The position numbers and the translations under genes are program-made. The notes under the pieces are model-generated. The model did not search any database. It was not told the DNA's origin and worked only from the letters and a program-made list of their open reading frames with translations. A stretch of 64,000 nt of DNA, from the NCBI RefSeq assembly GCF_050948175.1, contig NC_135197.1:6466501-6530500 (forward strand), written 5' to 3'. This document shows, piece after piece, positions 1 to 10,028 of this stretch (its first letter is position 1; the number at the start of each line of letters is the position of its first letter). The stretch comes from Xylocopa sonorina (taxonomy: Eukaryota > Arthropoda > Insecta > Hymenoptera > Apidae).

Positions 1-198
1 CGTGCGTAACTCTTTCTTTATTCTGCGGGTGGAGTTCAACCTCTTCAGAGGTTCCACGGGCAGATTCTCCTCGTCGCTAACGTCCACTGGTGGCGGCGGT
101 GGTTTCTCCTTGGGAGGTTCCACGCTGGTCGGTGGCCCCAGCGGAAACGTCAACCCCGCGACTATTTCCTCGTCGCTGGATAAAGTCAGCGGCATGAT
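1..198 (-). CDS. Coding exon of LMO7/LIMCH1 (smallish)-like scaffold, runs off the left edge
   Basis: This is the last exon of the gene visible in the window. The acceptor is CAG at 201-199, and translation in phase 0 gives 66 residues with no stop before the edge. The peptide starts IMPLTLSSDEE, contains a P-P-P-P-P run followed by VDVSDEEN, and ends in a basic stretch LKRLNSTRRIKKELRT. Acidic, proline-rich and basic patches in sequence suggest a disordered linker with a basic tail. It joins in frame to the 535-837 exon across a 336-base intron. In the LMO7/LIMCH1 family a C-terminal LIM domain would be expected further downstream, which is outside the window. I am confident that it is an exon and less sure of the family. 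Confidence 0.72.
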   Translation of the reverse strand, partial: MMPLTLSSDEEIVAGLTFPLGPPTSVEPPKEKPPPPPVDVSDEENLPVEPLKRLNSTRRIKKELRT

Positions 199-534
199 CT
201 GCAAACGAAGAATTCTGTTAGTGACACTAAACTAACGATAGCGATAATCAGATACTGGTAACTAAAAATCCACAGCTCGAAGATGGGCATTTCGTTGCAA
301 AGTAACAAACTATCGTTAAAAAAAAAGAAAGAAAAAGAAAGCTATCATCGACTTCGCTATAATCCCACGAAACAATACCACCCACTTGCGGAGTAGAAAA
401 AAGGAATTGATGCCAAACTAGTCGCGGAATAAAGGACCATTCTATGCAAATTCTGAGCCCCGTCCATCTCTCGATCCTCGTCCCGGTCCGCGTCCCCGAA
501 ACGGGGGTAGGTAACAAGCCGAGCGTATCGTTAC
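199..534 (-). other. Intron of the scaffold gene (336 bases)
   Basis: The donor is CAG|GTAACG at 535/534 and the acceptor is TTTGCAG ending at 199. The insert contains an A/G-rich run at about 319-341 and stop codons in the exon frame. Nothing else is visible in it. Confidence 0.7.
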
Positions 535-837
535 CTGCGTCGAGATGGGCGATACGGGGCTGAGCAGGCTCATCGTGTCCATCGTTGCGGTTTCCTGTTT
601 GCCAAGGGTCAAGGTCGTCGGTCTTTCAGGCGCAGGGACGTTCGCCGGCTTCGTCTGAGGTGCGTCGTGCACGTCGATCGACTCCTCGATCGGGATGCGC
701 GTCGGCTGCTCGTACTGCTCGATCTTCCCGTACATCGACGCTTCCTTTTCCTCGTGCTCTTCGCGTTCGACTGCCGGCCCCGGCTGGCAAATCGCCGCTG
801 TCTCAGCGTCGTCCGCTTTCTCGATAACGATCGGTTC
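535..837 (-). CDS. Coding exon of LMO7/LIMCH1 (smallish)-like scaffold, 101 codons
   Basis: The exon opens after CTCCTCAG with EPIVIEKADD and closes at SPVSPISTQ before GTAACG. It is exactly 303 bases, in phase 0 at both ends. An in-frame stop lies about 24 bases upstream of the acceptor, which fixes the start. The residues are Glu-, Pro- and Thr-rich, with EHEEKEASMYGK and RIPIEESIDVHD, and look disordered; no domain is recognisable. A second frame of the same strand (609-941) is open and Arg-rich, but its composition is that of a frame-shifted shadow. The sense frame joins cleanly to both neighbouring exons. Confidence 0.72.
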
Positions 838-3082
838 CTGAGGAGACGCCGGTCTGCGTTATTGGCATTGCCCCACGGAACTGGGCTTGCGGCTAGCACC
901 GCCACGAATTTTGCAACGCCACATTCTATGCAAATCGACACCGACGTGCTTCGTCCGCGTGCCAGCGTTTCTCAAGCTAATTTCAGGGCCGGCTCTAACC
1001 GGATGCCAACCCTTCGTCGATTCGTGTCCAACTCTTGATACAAGATCGAGCACTGGACGCGAGATACGACTAATCTTTTCCAGAAACAATTGTCTGACGT
1101 TTGTTAAACTCGAATGTACTTCAATGGTGTGCGTACGTGTGGAGGCTTGAGAAACTCTGGATTTCGAGCAACAACCGGAGAAGCAACAGCGGTCTCGGAT
1201 GCGAAATTATTTTGCATTCTACGGGTCTCGTTTTCTTGCTTGTCTATTATTTTTTCTATGTCCATCGTGTTTTTATATAGTAACGCAAGGCTCATGCATG
1301 CTTATCGTGAAGTTTTTCGTCGAATTCATGCTAATACGAACGTACGAAACGAGCACGCGAAACGATGATTTAAGACAGAGATTTCTACAATTTCCAAATT
1401 TGTTATACGATTATCTGTAAATAATTCAATAAAACAAGCACATGCGAAGAAGATAAATTCAAGATGAACGATATGTTGTTAAAGAAGAGGTATATCATCG
1501 ATGTGTCGTCGATGACTATTGTTAGTTGAACGTTTCTAGTAATAAAATGCATGCGCCAATGAATAATAAGCACTTAAGCACCATGCAGTTTACCGTTTTT
1601 CTCAATTTTACAATTAGTGCAATTGTGATGTCATATACTGTCGTCGATTAACGAAGTTGGAGCAAACAAAGGCAAGACCTTTCGGCTATAACGATAACTT
1701 TTATCATAATCTGTATGTACAAAGTAAATATGTGACTGAATTCGTGGTTTCCACCAACTGTTTAATGTAAAACGTCGTAACCATTTATCACTCGATAACA
1801 AAAGTGACATTTAAGCTGTTGATGAAGATCTTTCTTGGGAAAAATTTAACTACAAGATAAAAAGAAACTGGTACCGTCCTGACTGCTTTCCCTCGATAAT
1901 TCTACAAGTAGTTATCAATTTTATATGTGACGATTGTTTTTGTTTAGATATTACATATCGAAGATAAAATCAATTATTAAAAATATGAAGAAAAAAATAT
2001 AGCTTTAGAAGGCTGCAATAGCTCGCGTCAATTCCACAGATGTTGCAGGGGAATCATTCGCAGACGGAGTAAATAAAGCTATAAAACGATCGATATCACT
2101 TTGGTAATTGATTTTTTCCTGGCCAACGTCTGAAAACAAGGCAAAGGTTAAAAAAATCGTCAGTATGGTACTCTCTGAAACGAATGCTGCGATAAAGGGA
2201 ACGTTATCGCGAGACTTCTACCAATTTATAACTAAAATGTTTCTATTTGTAGCGGTGTCAGCGATATAATTATTTCCAAGTGTAAATCGCTTATCAATCG
2301 AAGAAGAGACCGTGTAAAAATAACTGGAAAAATTCGATACACCCTGGTCATTCGATTGCTTCCCGGGTGACTTGGTAACGACCTAAAAGTTTATCGTCTT
2401 CACCAAAACGAGGACGACGGAGCTTTTAAAGAAAATTACATCAGAACGTGGAAAGTTTTGTGCATTCTAACGGACTGTGGTGCAACAGATACCGTAACCG
2501 TGGCACTCGCTAAAATGTCGTCGCGAAAAGAAGAAACAAGGATCGCGCGTCGCTGCGAGGACCGTTGGTCGACGCGATACTACGGGGACTGATAAAATCG
2601 TTCAAGCTGGAGCCATGCATGGTCTCGTGTCGGAAGCAAATACCAAAACTAGCGATAAGCGGGATAACTACTTAAATGATAGAACCAGTCGTGAGGGGAA
2701 GACACATATTCGTGGAGTTTATCGCTAGCTCGAGCATCGAAAGCGCCGTCTTACCTCTTTAGAGTAGCGGGGAGCGAAAAATTAGGACACACCGGCTTGA
2801 AATTGCTCGACGATGACTGTTGACGCAGCTACGACAAACAAGCTGCTCGAAGGTGGAGCGGAATTCTACGATAGAAACTTCCCTCCTCGGAAAGACGAAC
2901 AAATAAGAACTAAGAAAAATCCGTCAAGCAAATTGAACAAAATAATCTTACGTTGCGAAGAAAAGGAACTTCGATTCTCGAAGGAATCTCGATATTAATG
3001 GCGTTACTGGTTAATAATCGGAAAATTACTCAGGGGGTCAAGCTGGGGAGATTTGGTCAACAAAAAAACTTTCTCAAGGATC

Positions 3083-3105
3083 AAAAAAAAAGGAAAAAAA
3101 AAAAA
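3083..3105. repeat. Poly-A tract
   Basis: An A-run interrupted by one GG lies in the intron, about 45 bases on the downstream (left) side of the possible microexon donor. No target-site duplication or element body is visible beside it. Confidence 0.85.
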
Positions 3106-3148
3106 GTAAAACTTGATTTCACCAGATGAAACGCCACACGGTTCTTAC

Positions 3149-3171
3149 CTCCTTCGGTGCACCGACCGTGT
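3149..3171 (-). other. Possible 23-base microexon
   Basis: The sequence has a strong acceptor (CGTCTCTTTGCAG) immediately followed by 23 bases and a strong donor (GAG|GTAAGA). The length is not a multiple of three, while the exons either side of this intron end and begin in phase 0. Including it would therefore shift the downstream exon into its Arg-rich alternative frame, which stops near 609. It could be a regulated frame-shifting exon, a decoy, or chance. Confidence 0.25.
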
Positions 3172-5040
3172 CTGCAAAGAGACGAATGCGACGACTCGAG
3201 ATTAATGGGACGATTAATTGTGACAATTCAGGACACTTTTATCGTGGCACGGGTCAGATACGAGCGCCTTTCGTAACAATTGCATAAAGGTCGCTCTGAC
3301 CGACCTCCGATCCGCGGTTCACGAGAACGACACTTTGGACGCGGTCGTCACTGGATTACAACTGCACCGCTGAAGCTCGAATCGTTGCTTGTCGATGATA
3401 CACGTATCGCACAGACGATAAGGGGATTTTCGATTTACGATCTCGTACGTCACCGATCGATACAAAGGTTTACGCGCGTTCTTTCGTTCAGACTCGATCG
3501 AAACTCCCGTCGAAGTAAACGAAGACTGGGCGGGGTGTGGAGGGTTCGTTTCGTGGACAAATCAAGCGGAAGACAGTCTGAAAATTTATACTGTTTCCCC
3601 TTTATTTGCGATTCAGACGTTTCTCAGCAGAATTTCCATCTTTCACTGCGAACAATTCGGGGCGACGAAGACAATGGTAAAAGTGGTCGACGTGTTAGTC
3701 TTAAATTCGATATTCGATTTTTCGGTTGTGCATCGTTTTCAGTAACGTTAAAGGCATTCGATAATTGGTTATCGGTGTCACGCGTTCGTTGAATTGAAAT
3801 CGGGGCTTTTCGAAGCAAAAGTGAACCTCTGGAAACCACGAGAGTCATCAATTCGAATACGACTTTTCGTTTCATTCGTGCTTCAAAATCCCTTCCTCGG
3901 GGTGATCTCGATGCTGCTCGCGGTCACGATGGAAACACGACACGACAAACTTCTCTGCCTACTCGATTTTATATTCCATTAACCGCATACGCCTTGTACC
4001 AAGCGCTACAATCGATCGTCACTCGCTAGCGAGCGTCAAGCGTCGACAAGTCGCGTTCAGGTGGATTACAAGTTAATCTAGAACGAAGTCTTACGCTCCA
4101 AGTATCTGCTCTAAAGAAGGCTGGTACCCGTGGCCTTTTCTGGACATCGTTCAAGTGTCTCCTCGAACGTTTCCTATCAAAATACATCGCGATTTCTTGC
4201 GTCAGGCAGTGATCGATCGCAATAGGCATCGGTGATTAAATCCAAAATGTAATTCCCTGCTCGATTAGGCCACTACGTTCCCGCGGTTCGCCGTGGTCAA
4301 CGGCGTTCTTACAAACTGGTAACATCGTTCACTTCCCAGCTCTGTCGCGTGTTTCCGGCTACCTGAACTAATTCTACTCGATACTCGGGGGTAGGGGGGC
4401 GGGGGTTGATTATCATGTACGTTTTGCTCCTGCATCGTCTATTTACATCGTTAGCTACAGTCTCGCGCCTTCGTTTCCAGCAGAGATTTGTTGCGTAAAT
4501 GGCGGATAATAAATACGTGTGGAAGCGATAGGCGAAAGACGGGTTACATTATCCGGGTGTCCAAAGTGGCAGGATTCAGTTTCCTGATTCCGATAGATTC
4601 GAGACGCGACGGTTATCTGCCAGGATCGAGTCGATTTAAAGACGCGTTCGTTTGCGAGCGATTTGATCGTACGAGAGGAGGAGACCGATGGTTATCGTAA
4701 AAAATCGATCGAGGCACGATAGAATGGAATATTGCTGCGATAGATAAGCTCGTGAGAGAAACGCGTTCCTCGCGTTCGACTGCTTTCGCAAGTAAGAAAC
4801 TCCCGTTTACTCCGTTTGAAACTCTGCATGATCCCGGGATCGGTACGACGCCGAGATCGTTCACAGAGCGATCGAGTAGCAGTTCCCGCCGCTTGGACGC
4901 CCGGCTCTAAAGCCCATTCTTTATGTACAAGATCTAAATGGAAGTTAGACGAAGCCAGGTCTAACACGATAGGGGGCGAGAGACAATGTTGCTACGCGAG
5001 GATAGCCAAAGAGACGAACGATCCCCCTCGCTAGAACCCC

Positions 5041-5085
5041 TTAAGACTTTCTCGAAGGGCTGCTAGATTGCTGATCGATCCTAAC
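5041..5085 (-). other. Read-through extension to a stop: possible alternative C-terminus
   Basis: If the GTTAGG donor at 5,085 is skipped, translation adds VRIDQQSSSPSRKS and ends at TAA (5,043-5,041). The tail resembles the exon before it in composition. The nearest AATAAA on this strand that I see is near 3,600, so a last-exon model would need a 3' UTR of roughly 1.4 kb. Confidence 0.3.
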
Positions 5086-6093
5086 CTCGGTCGCTGAGCT
5101 CTGCTTCTCATTGACGCGATCCACGGTGATGAATGGCGTCACTGGAGGCGTCGTAGGTGTCTTGCCCTGAGGTACCACCACCTTTTCGCAAATTTCCACC
5201 ACCGTTCGGCGTCTCTCCGCAGGCAGCGCCTCTTCGCCCGCCGTCGCCTGCTGTTTTGTGCTGGACGTGGACGAGGAGGGGTGTTTCGCGCTCGAGGATG
5301 CCAGAGGCGGCTGCTCCAGGCTCGAGGATGGCGATACGGGGATATTTGAGCTAGACGTGACACTGGAACCGACGGGGATCGGTATTTCGGACGCTTTCGG
5401 GAATTGCGGGGACGACAATTGAACGGTCGGACTTTTAACGCTCGGCGTTCTCGTTTTCAGCGACGCGGTTTTTGGGGTGGATGGCGAGGTAGGCGGACTC
5501 GTGGAGGAGGTAGAGTCGGTCGGAGACGATTTCGCACCTATTGTCTTTCTAGGAAGAGGGGTTGGGATCTTGGATGCCGCGCGTGGGGACGTGACTGGCG
5601 TGGTTTTGGGAACATCTTTCGCGGTAGCGTTCGATGGTGAGGTAGCGTTGGACTCTAATTGAAGACTGGTTGGAACGACGGCCACCCTGGCGGGTGACAA
5701 CGGACAACCGTCGAGGACAGCGGAGTCTGATGGCGTTGGGGAGGAGCTCGTTACTTTGACAGTGTCGTCTGTCGAGACGCTCTGGCCGTTTTCGTCGGCA
5801 ACGAATTTTGAGGCCTGCTCGTCCGCGAAGACTTTCGAGCCGGACGCGTTGGGGTTCGATTCCTTAGCAGGCAAAGAGTCCGCGTTGGCCTCGACGTGCT
5901 CTCTGGAGGCAGGTGACTTTGGTTTTGGGATCGTTTCGGGAGGTGATCGCCGCGGAGGTACTTTGGGACTTTGATAAACGATCGGGCGACTCGTGGCGGG
6001 AGAGGAACGAAGTGTGCTAGAGTTAGTAACCTCTATGTGTGCCTGCGATTGTGATTTGTTAGTCGACAGTTCCCCAGAAGTGTCAGCAGTACC
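5086..6093 (-). CDS. Large Ser/Thr/Pro-rich coding exon of the LMO7/LIMCH1-like scaffold
   Basis: The exon starts after TTCTCTAG with GTADTSGELSTNK and runs 336 codons to SSATE before a GAG|GTTAGG donor. The phase is 0 at both ends. It is low-complexity and probably disordered: Pro, Ser and Thr dominate, with repeated SP/TP sites (PSTPKTASLK, KSPTVQLSSPQ, SPSSSLEQPP) that look like proline-directed kinase targets. A more ordered patch near the end, RRRTVVEICEKVVVPQGK, is followed by VTPFITVDRVNEK. If the weak GTTAGG donor is not used, the frame continues 14 more residues to a TAA at 5,043-5,041, which would make this an alternative last exon. I prefer the spliced model because it restores frame with the 837 exon. 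Confidence 0.7.
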
Positions 6094-6542
6094 CTAGAGA
6101 ACCAAAGAGTTATTGGATAGATCGTACTACCTGCCGTCCCGTAACCAAACAACAAGAATAGGTTATGACTCGAGATGCCGGCTCGATTAGAGATACGAGT
6201 ACGAAGCGCAGCGGCAAAGTAACATCTCGTCAAAGCTACTGGCAGTTGTCGCATAAAGATCTCAAAATCCATCCACGTCGATAGAAAATTCGCGAAACGC
6301 GAGTGTTACTTGACCATTGCCCTTCGCAAACTAAACCGCCCCGATCTGCTTAAATCTCAACGCACAGTCAAATTACTCGTAAGTAGAAAAAAGTTACCCG
6401 CGAACGTCAAACAATTCAACCGATACCCCATTCAATAAATTCACTTTTACATACGTCAGCCAATTATGATATAACGACAACTAAAAAACTAGATGTATAC
6501 CCAGTAGAGAAACTTCCATGCAACACCGTCGTAACCCCTTAC
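6094..6542 (-). other. Intron of the scaffold gene (449 bases)
   Basis: The donor AAG|GTAAGG is at 6,543/6,542 and the acceptor TCTCTAG ends at 6,094. The interior is AT-rich and has no open frame consistent with the flanking exons. Nothing else is visible. Confidence 0.72.
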
Positions 6543-7934
6543 CTTCTTTGCTACTACTGCTACCGGTTGGCTGGCAGAAGTCGTCGAGGTCTCGTTCACG
6601 GACACGACGTTACCCTCTTCGACTGCGGGCTCGTTCTCCGCGTCGACGTCGCGCAGCTCCTCTGGCTTCTCCTCGATCACCTCCTGCCTCTCGATGATCG
6701 TGCTAGCGTGCACGATGTCCTCGTCCACCGGTTCGTCGGCTTGGCTGACCGAGCAGCTGACGTCCGCCGTGTGGATGCCCGAATCCTCGCGATCGGTATC
6801 GTTCAGCAACTCAGCGGACGACGAGGAGGCCGGATAACGTCTACCGTAGTCGAGCTCCTCCAAGCTTTGCACACGCTCGAAGGTGTCCGGGCCGCTGGAG
6901 GCGTCCGCGTCCAAAGAGTCGAGGCTCCTGTGGAAGGCGGCCCTAGGCACGCGGTACTCCGAGTCAGGCGACGAGCTCCTCTCGCTGGGAGTCGACGTGT
7001 CGATTCGATTCTCTTGATCACGGAAGCACAACGAGTGCTTGCCCACGGTGGGCCTCTTCTCCGCGGATTCCTTGCTCCTGGTGGCGTCCAGAGCGGTCAA
7101 GCGATCTTTTATCGTTCTGGCGGACAACTCGCCGTTGTGCCGGGACTCGTGAGCGGTACCAGGTACCGAGGACTCGTCGCTGCTGCTGTACTTCTCCAAC
7201 GTGGACAGCCTCTCGCGCAACGGTCTGACCGTCTCCAATTCGTCGTTGTTCAACTTGCGATGCGAGGCGCTCTTGGTCTCTCGTTCCGAAGCCTGCTTCT
7301 CCAGATGAGACAATCTCTCGCGGATCGAGCTCATGTCGCCGGACAGTCTGTTCAACGCCTTGTTGCTCGCCTTCTCGGTGTTCTCCGCCTCGTACTTCTG
7401 TTTCTCCAGGTTCGACAGCCGCTCCTTGATCGACTTCGTCCCGGTGAAGTCGCCGGAGAGCCTGTTCGTCTTGCTCTCCCGTTGCTCCTTCTGCGACGCT
7501 TTCTCGAATATCTCTCGCCTCTTCAGGATGTCGACCTTCACTATCGGTATAGTGGACTTGGCCTCGTCGTTCAGGCTCGTCTTCGAGCCGTTCGTCGATG
7601 ACTTGGCACTGTCGAGCTTCGCGTCCAACCCGACCAACGATCGCCTCGGTATGTTCTGCGACACCCGCGACACGTAGCCGCGGATCGCACCCTCGTACGT
7701 GTACTCTTCCGGCTCCGGGGAGCTGGTCGTCGCCGTAGTCGCGGAATCGTACTCCTGATTGTTGTTGTGACTGTGGTTGCTGTGGAACCCGTTCCCGAAC
7801 GGTTTCTTCGTCGTCGTAGTCGTTATCGCCGTAGTGGTCGCCGACGATGTCGTGATGTCGTTCCCCATCACGCTCTCGCTTGGCACGTTGTCCACGTCCG
7901 AGTGATTCTTCTCGATTTCGCTGTCTCTGTCGCT
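6543..7934 (-). CDS. Central 464-codon exon with four helical repeats, LMO7/LIMCH1-like scaffold
   Basis: The exon opens after CATTTCAG with SDRDSEIEKNHSD and ends at AVVAKK before GTAAGG, in phase 0 at both ends. Its first part has a Thr-rich run and an Asn/His stretch. A short conserved-looking block follows (YEGAIRGYVSRVSQ, then IPRRSLVGLDAKL), then a Lys/Glu-rich helix (IVKVDILKRREIFEKAS). Residues about 169-283 hold four related motifs, IKERLSNLEK, IRERLSHLEK, LRERLSTLEK and IKDRLTALDA, spaced 35, 35 and 36 residues apart and probably helical. The C-terminal half is acidic and Ser-rich (FHRSLDSLDADASSG, VQSLEELDYGRRY, TDREDSGIHTADVS). It probably acts as a cytoskeletal or junctional scaffold. 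The exon is certain; the family is inferred from the neighbouring upstream exons. Confidence 0.85.
7086..7430 (-). repeat. Four-copy protein repeat of about 35 residues
   Basis: The core (I/L)-(K/R)-(E/D)-R-L-(S/T)-x-L-(E/D) recurs four times at near-constant spacing. The first two copies are each preceded by NRLSGD, which shows that the duplicated unit is longer than the core. The DNA copies have diverged, so the duplication is old and the amino-acid pattern is being retained. Confidence 0.8.
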
Positions 7935-8075
7935 CTGAAATGGTTTCGTCAGTTTCTGCTTTTTTCTAAGGTATCGATGGCAAGCGTTCGTTTAATTCAT
8001 TTTTGCTGGACGTTTATAAATTTGATAACAAAAACCAAGAAGGCGTTTAAAACGTTAACCTACTTAGGAACAGAG

Positions 8076-8076
8076 T

Positions 8077-8109
<33 letters not shown>

Positions 8110-8111
8110 CA
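8076..8111. repeat. TA microsatellite
   Basis: TA repeats interrupted by two TG steps lie inside the 256-base intron between the 8,191 and 7,934 exon edges. They occupy much of the space between the donor and the acceptor. Confidence 0.95.
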
Positions 8112-8190
8112 TGTCTGTACGTTTATAGATACGAACGAGCGACAGACGATGTTGCTGCTTGAACAATGTTGACACAGATATTAATCTTAC

Positions 8191-8478
8191 CAAGACACTG
8201 TGTGTGTCGTCATGTGTGTCGCCGCTGACCGAGCTCTTTCCGCTGCTGGTGCCTATACCAAGGTCGCTCAGGTCGTTGGCATCCTCCTCGTGGTACATGG
8301 CCAGGCTGATGCTCAGTTTCCGACCCCTATTGCCCCTCTCTTCCATCATTTCCGAGAAGGTCTTGCTTCGACGACGCTGCCGATCGTGTTCCTCCAGCTC
8401 GAGTTTCTTCACCTCGACCACCCGCTCGATGATGTGCTCCTGACGCTTCCTCCGACTGCTCTTCCAGTTGTCCAGATT
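8191..8478 (-). CDS. Coding exon with the basic helical DUF4757-like core
   Basis: The exon opens after CGTATCCAG with NLDNWKSSRRKRQEH and ends SGDTHDDTHSVL before GTAAGA: 96 codons, phase 0 at both ends. The first 50 residues are a charged helix with a WKSSRRKR core, an IIERVVEVKKLELEE segment and then KTFSEMMEERGNRGRK. Human LIMCH1 and LMO7, from memory, contain a comparable block (W-x-D-D-L-x-x-W-K-S-R-R-R, then K-T-x-x-E and E-R) between their CH and LIM domains. This is the main reason for the family call. The rest is acidic and Ser-rich (HEEDANDLSDLGIGTSS). The alternative is another insect actin-scaffold family sharing this helix. Confidence 0.85.
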
Positions 8479-8574
8479 CTGGATACGTAAGAAGACCGGC
8501 GTGTAATCGACTTACCGACTGCCCTCTCGCTGGTTCCACGTTAAAACGAACCAAGATCTTGGGGATGATCTTAC
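8479..8574 (-). other. Short intron (96 bases)
   Basis: The donor is TCG|GTAAGA at 8,575/8,574 and the acceptor is CGTATCCAG. Splicing joins DDPEDWQS to NLDNWKSS and rebuilds the W-x-x-N-L-x-x-W-K motif, which supports both borders. Confidence 0.85.
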
Positions 8575-8763
8575 CGATTGCCAATCTTCGGGGTCATCGC
8601 GGACTTCTTGCTTTATTTTCTTCACTTCCTGAACCTTTTGCAGCTGCTCCTGAGCTGTACGGTACAAAGAGCAGGGACCAACTTTGACGAATTGAAGAGG
8701 GTTGGTCGCTTGTTTTGGAGGCGTTTTCAGGGTCGTCTTTAATTTTGGCGGCTCGTGTGTGAT
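8575..8763 (-). CDS. Coding exon upstream of the DUF4757-like core, 63 codons
   Basis: The exon starts after CTGTTTCAG with ITHEPPKLKTTLKTPPK and ends EVRDDPEDWQS before GTAAGA, in phase 0 at both ends. It carries LQFVKVGPCSLYRTAQEQ, then QKVQEVKKIKQEV, a Lys/Glu/Gln helix that runs into the next exon's helix. Two different upstream exons end in phase 0 and could supply its N-terminus: the 62-base exon at 24,050-24,111 and the short first exon at 9,850-9,897. This exon is therefore the likely meeting point of long and short isoforms. Confidence 0.82.
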
Positions 8764-9849
8764 CTGAAACAGTTAATCGATTGCGTGCTACACGTGTCGT
8801 TCTACATATGCCCAACGTTTCTTTCTAGATGAGAATTATCGAAAGAACGCATTTTTCACGAGAGCGATACTACTTTTCGGATCGATAGACACGCCTGAAG
8901 TGAGGTTGTCGTGAAATTCCTTCGAACAAGAGGGCGCGGCTCTAATGCCTTGGAGGATATTATCAAAACGAACCTTGTTTGTTAAAGTTCTAGTTCGAAT
9001 CGTTTTGAAAATTGAACTGAAACTTTTGTCTGTAAAATAAGAATAAGAATACACGGGATGAAATTGAAAAAATCATTAATCAGTTCCTAGTTTGACGTCG
9101 ATAACCGAGCGAAAACAATTGTTACGGCATCGCGGGCAAACCGGAAGCGGAATCACGCTTCTACGGTACTAAGGCTTTTCAATAGCGAACATCGTCGCGA
9201 ATCGCTGCGCGGTAGTTAGAGACGATTGTCAAGCGTGCTCTCGGAAAATTGCGTCCCATTGTACTCTTCTAACTCTTTTGTACCGTGAAATTCCCAATGG
9301 AAGCGTCGTACCAGTGACGTCGCTTTAATTAGCCGCGTTCAACTCACAAACTTCGTTTCGCAATCCATTTATCGTTATCTCCAATTGTACTGCTCCGTTC
9401 TAATTATCTTACATTTAAATATAATACCTATCCTCGAGATAACCAAGATGCTTTTCACAGAAACGGTGTTTGTCTTCGCAGTCTCGAAGGAGCATTGTTT
9501 ATGAATAACGTTCTGAATAAAAACGATGCACGAAAGAAAACGTGAACCATATAAAAACGAAGAATTATGCCAGACAGGATACGAACACATTAAAAAGCAC
9601 CGTTCGATCATACAAACGTTCCTCCAGCAAGGACGCTTGAATGGTACCATTCATCTACCATCTTGTTACGCCCTAAATGTACAACTTCCTACACGCTTTC
9701 AAGCTCGAGACGCCTCGCTGCCTCCCATTTACGCTTTCGTCGCGAAAATGGAGCAGCGTTTCCAAAGGCGTTCGTCTCTCGCCACTTAGAAACACCCTCT
9801 CGAACGTCTCGCCGCGGAAACCGACGCGCGTTTCAGAAAGGACACTCAC
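8764..9849 (-). other. Intron between the alternative first exon and the 8,763 exon
   Basis: The donor ATG|GTGAGT lies at 9,850/9,849 and the acceptor CTGTTTCAG ends at 8,764. The sequence has moderate AT content and no open frame with splice borders. In the long isoform the same stretch is part of a 15.3 kb intron. Confidence 0.55.
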
Positions 9850-9897
9850 CATCCTCTCGTTTCGCCGCTCCGTGGCGGCGGTCTGCGAGGCAGGCAT
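9850..9897 (-). CDS. Alternative first coding exon, 16 codons (short isoform start)
   Basis: An ATG at 9,897-9,895 with A at -3 begins MPASQTAATERRNERM and runs straight into a near-consensus donor, GATG|GTGAGT, at 9,850/9,849. The 48 bases end in phase 0, so the exon joins in frame to ITHEPPKLK of the 8,763 exon. Upstream is a purine-rich leader of about 130 bases and then a CpG-rich block, as expected for a promoter-proximal first exon. The 16 residues carry no recognised targeting signal. The start is the only ATG in this short frame with a usable donor. This is inferred from splice signals, phase and composition, without transcript evidence. Confidence 0.55.
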
Positions 9898-10028
9898 CCT
9901 TCGTTCCTTCCTCCTTCTCTCTCTTCCTCAAGGGTGCTCCTCCTCTTCAGTGTAGCACGACTGGTCGCGCGGTCGGGCCCATCCTACGCCTCGTCCCTGG
10001 AACCGATCGATAGGAAATCTTATTAACT
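9898..10028 (-). other. Predicted 5' leader of the short isoform, with one upstream ORF
   Basis: The leader runs from the candidate initiator at 10,028 to the ATG at 9,897. It contains an 11-codon upstream ORF (9,982-9,947, MGPTARPVVLH then TGA) that ends before the main start and is out of frame with it. The stretch just before the ATG is purine-rich (GAGGAAGAGAGAGAAGGAGG). Confidence 0.35.

Larger units (their letters stand above)
838..5085 (-). other. Intron of the scaffold gene (about 4.2 kb)
   Basis: This stretch separates the 5,086 exon from the 837 exon. Its left half, about 1,400-3,100, is clearly more AT-rich than most of the window. It holds a poly-A tract at 3,083-3,105, a possible 23-base microexon at 3,149-3,171 and a G-rich run at about 4,386-4,405. 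Several small open frames, such as 2,813-2,998 plus and 3,280-3,792 plus, have no recognisable motif and no flanking splice sites. An exon I failed to spot could be present. Confidence 0.55.

Noticed and set aside
609..941. Arg/Ser-rich 110-codon minus-strand frame
   Set aside because: It overlaps the 535-837 exon in another phase. The sense frame joins both neighbouring exons in phase and has a balanced acidic composition. It is kept only as the hypothetical frame reached by the 23-base microexon.
1104..1295. A 63-codon minus-strand frame with a Lys/Glu-rich start (DIEKIIDKQENETRR)
   Set aside because: The composition is exon-like, but I could find no acceptor and donor pair in a phase that fits the neighbouring exons.
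4386..4405. G-rich run as a possible G-quadruplex
   Set aside because: It has only three long G tracts, too few for a standard four-tract intramolecular fold, and nothing nearby suggests a function.
6567..7601. A 344-codon open frame on the plus strand
   Set aside because: It is the exact antisense of the 6,543-7,934 coding exon. Its Arg/Val/Leu-rich composition is what the sense codon use produces, and the sense frame has both splice borders and clear repeats.
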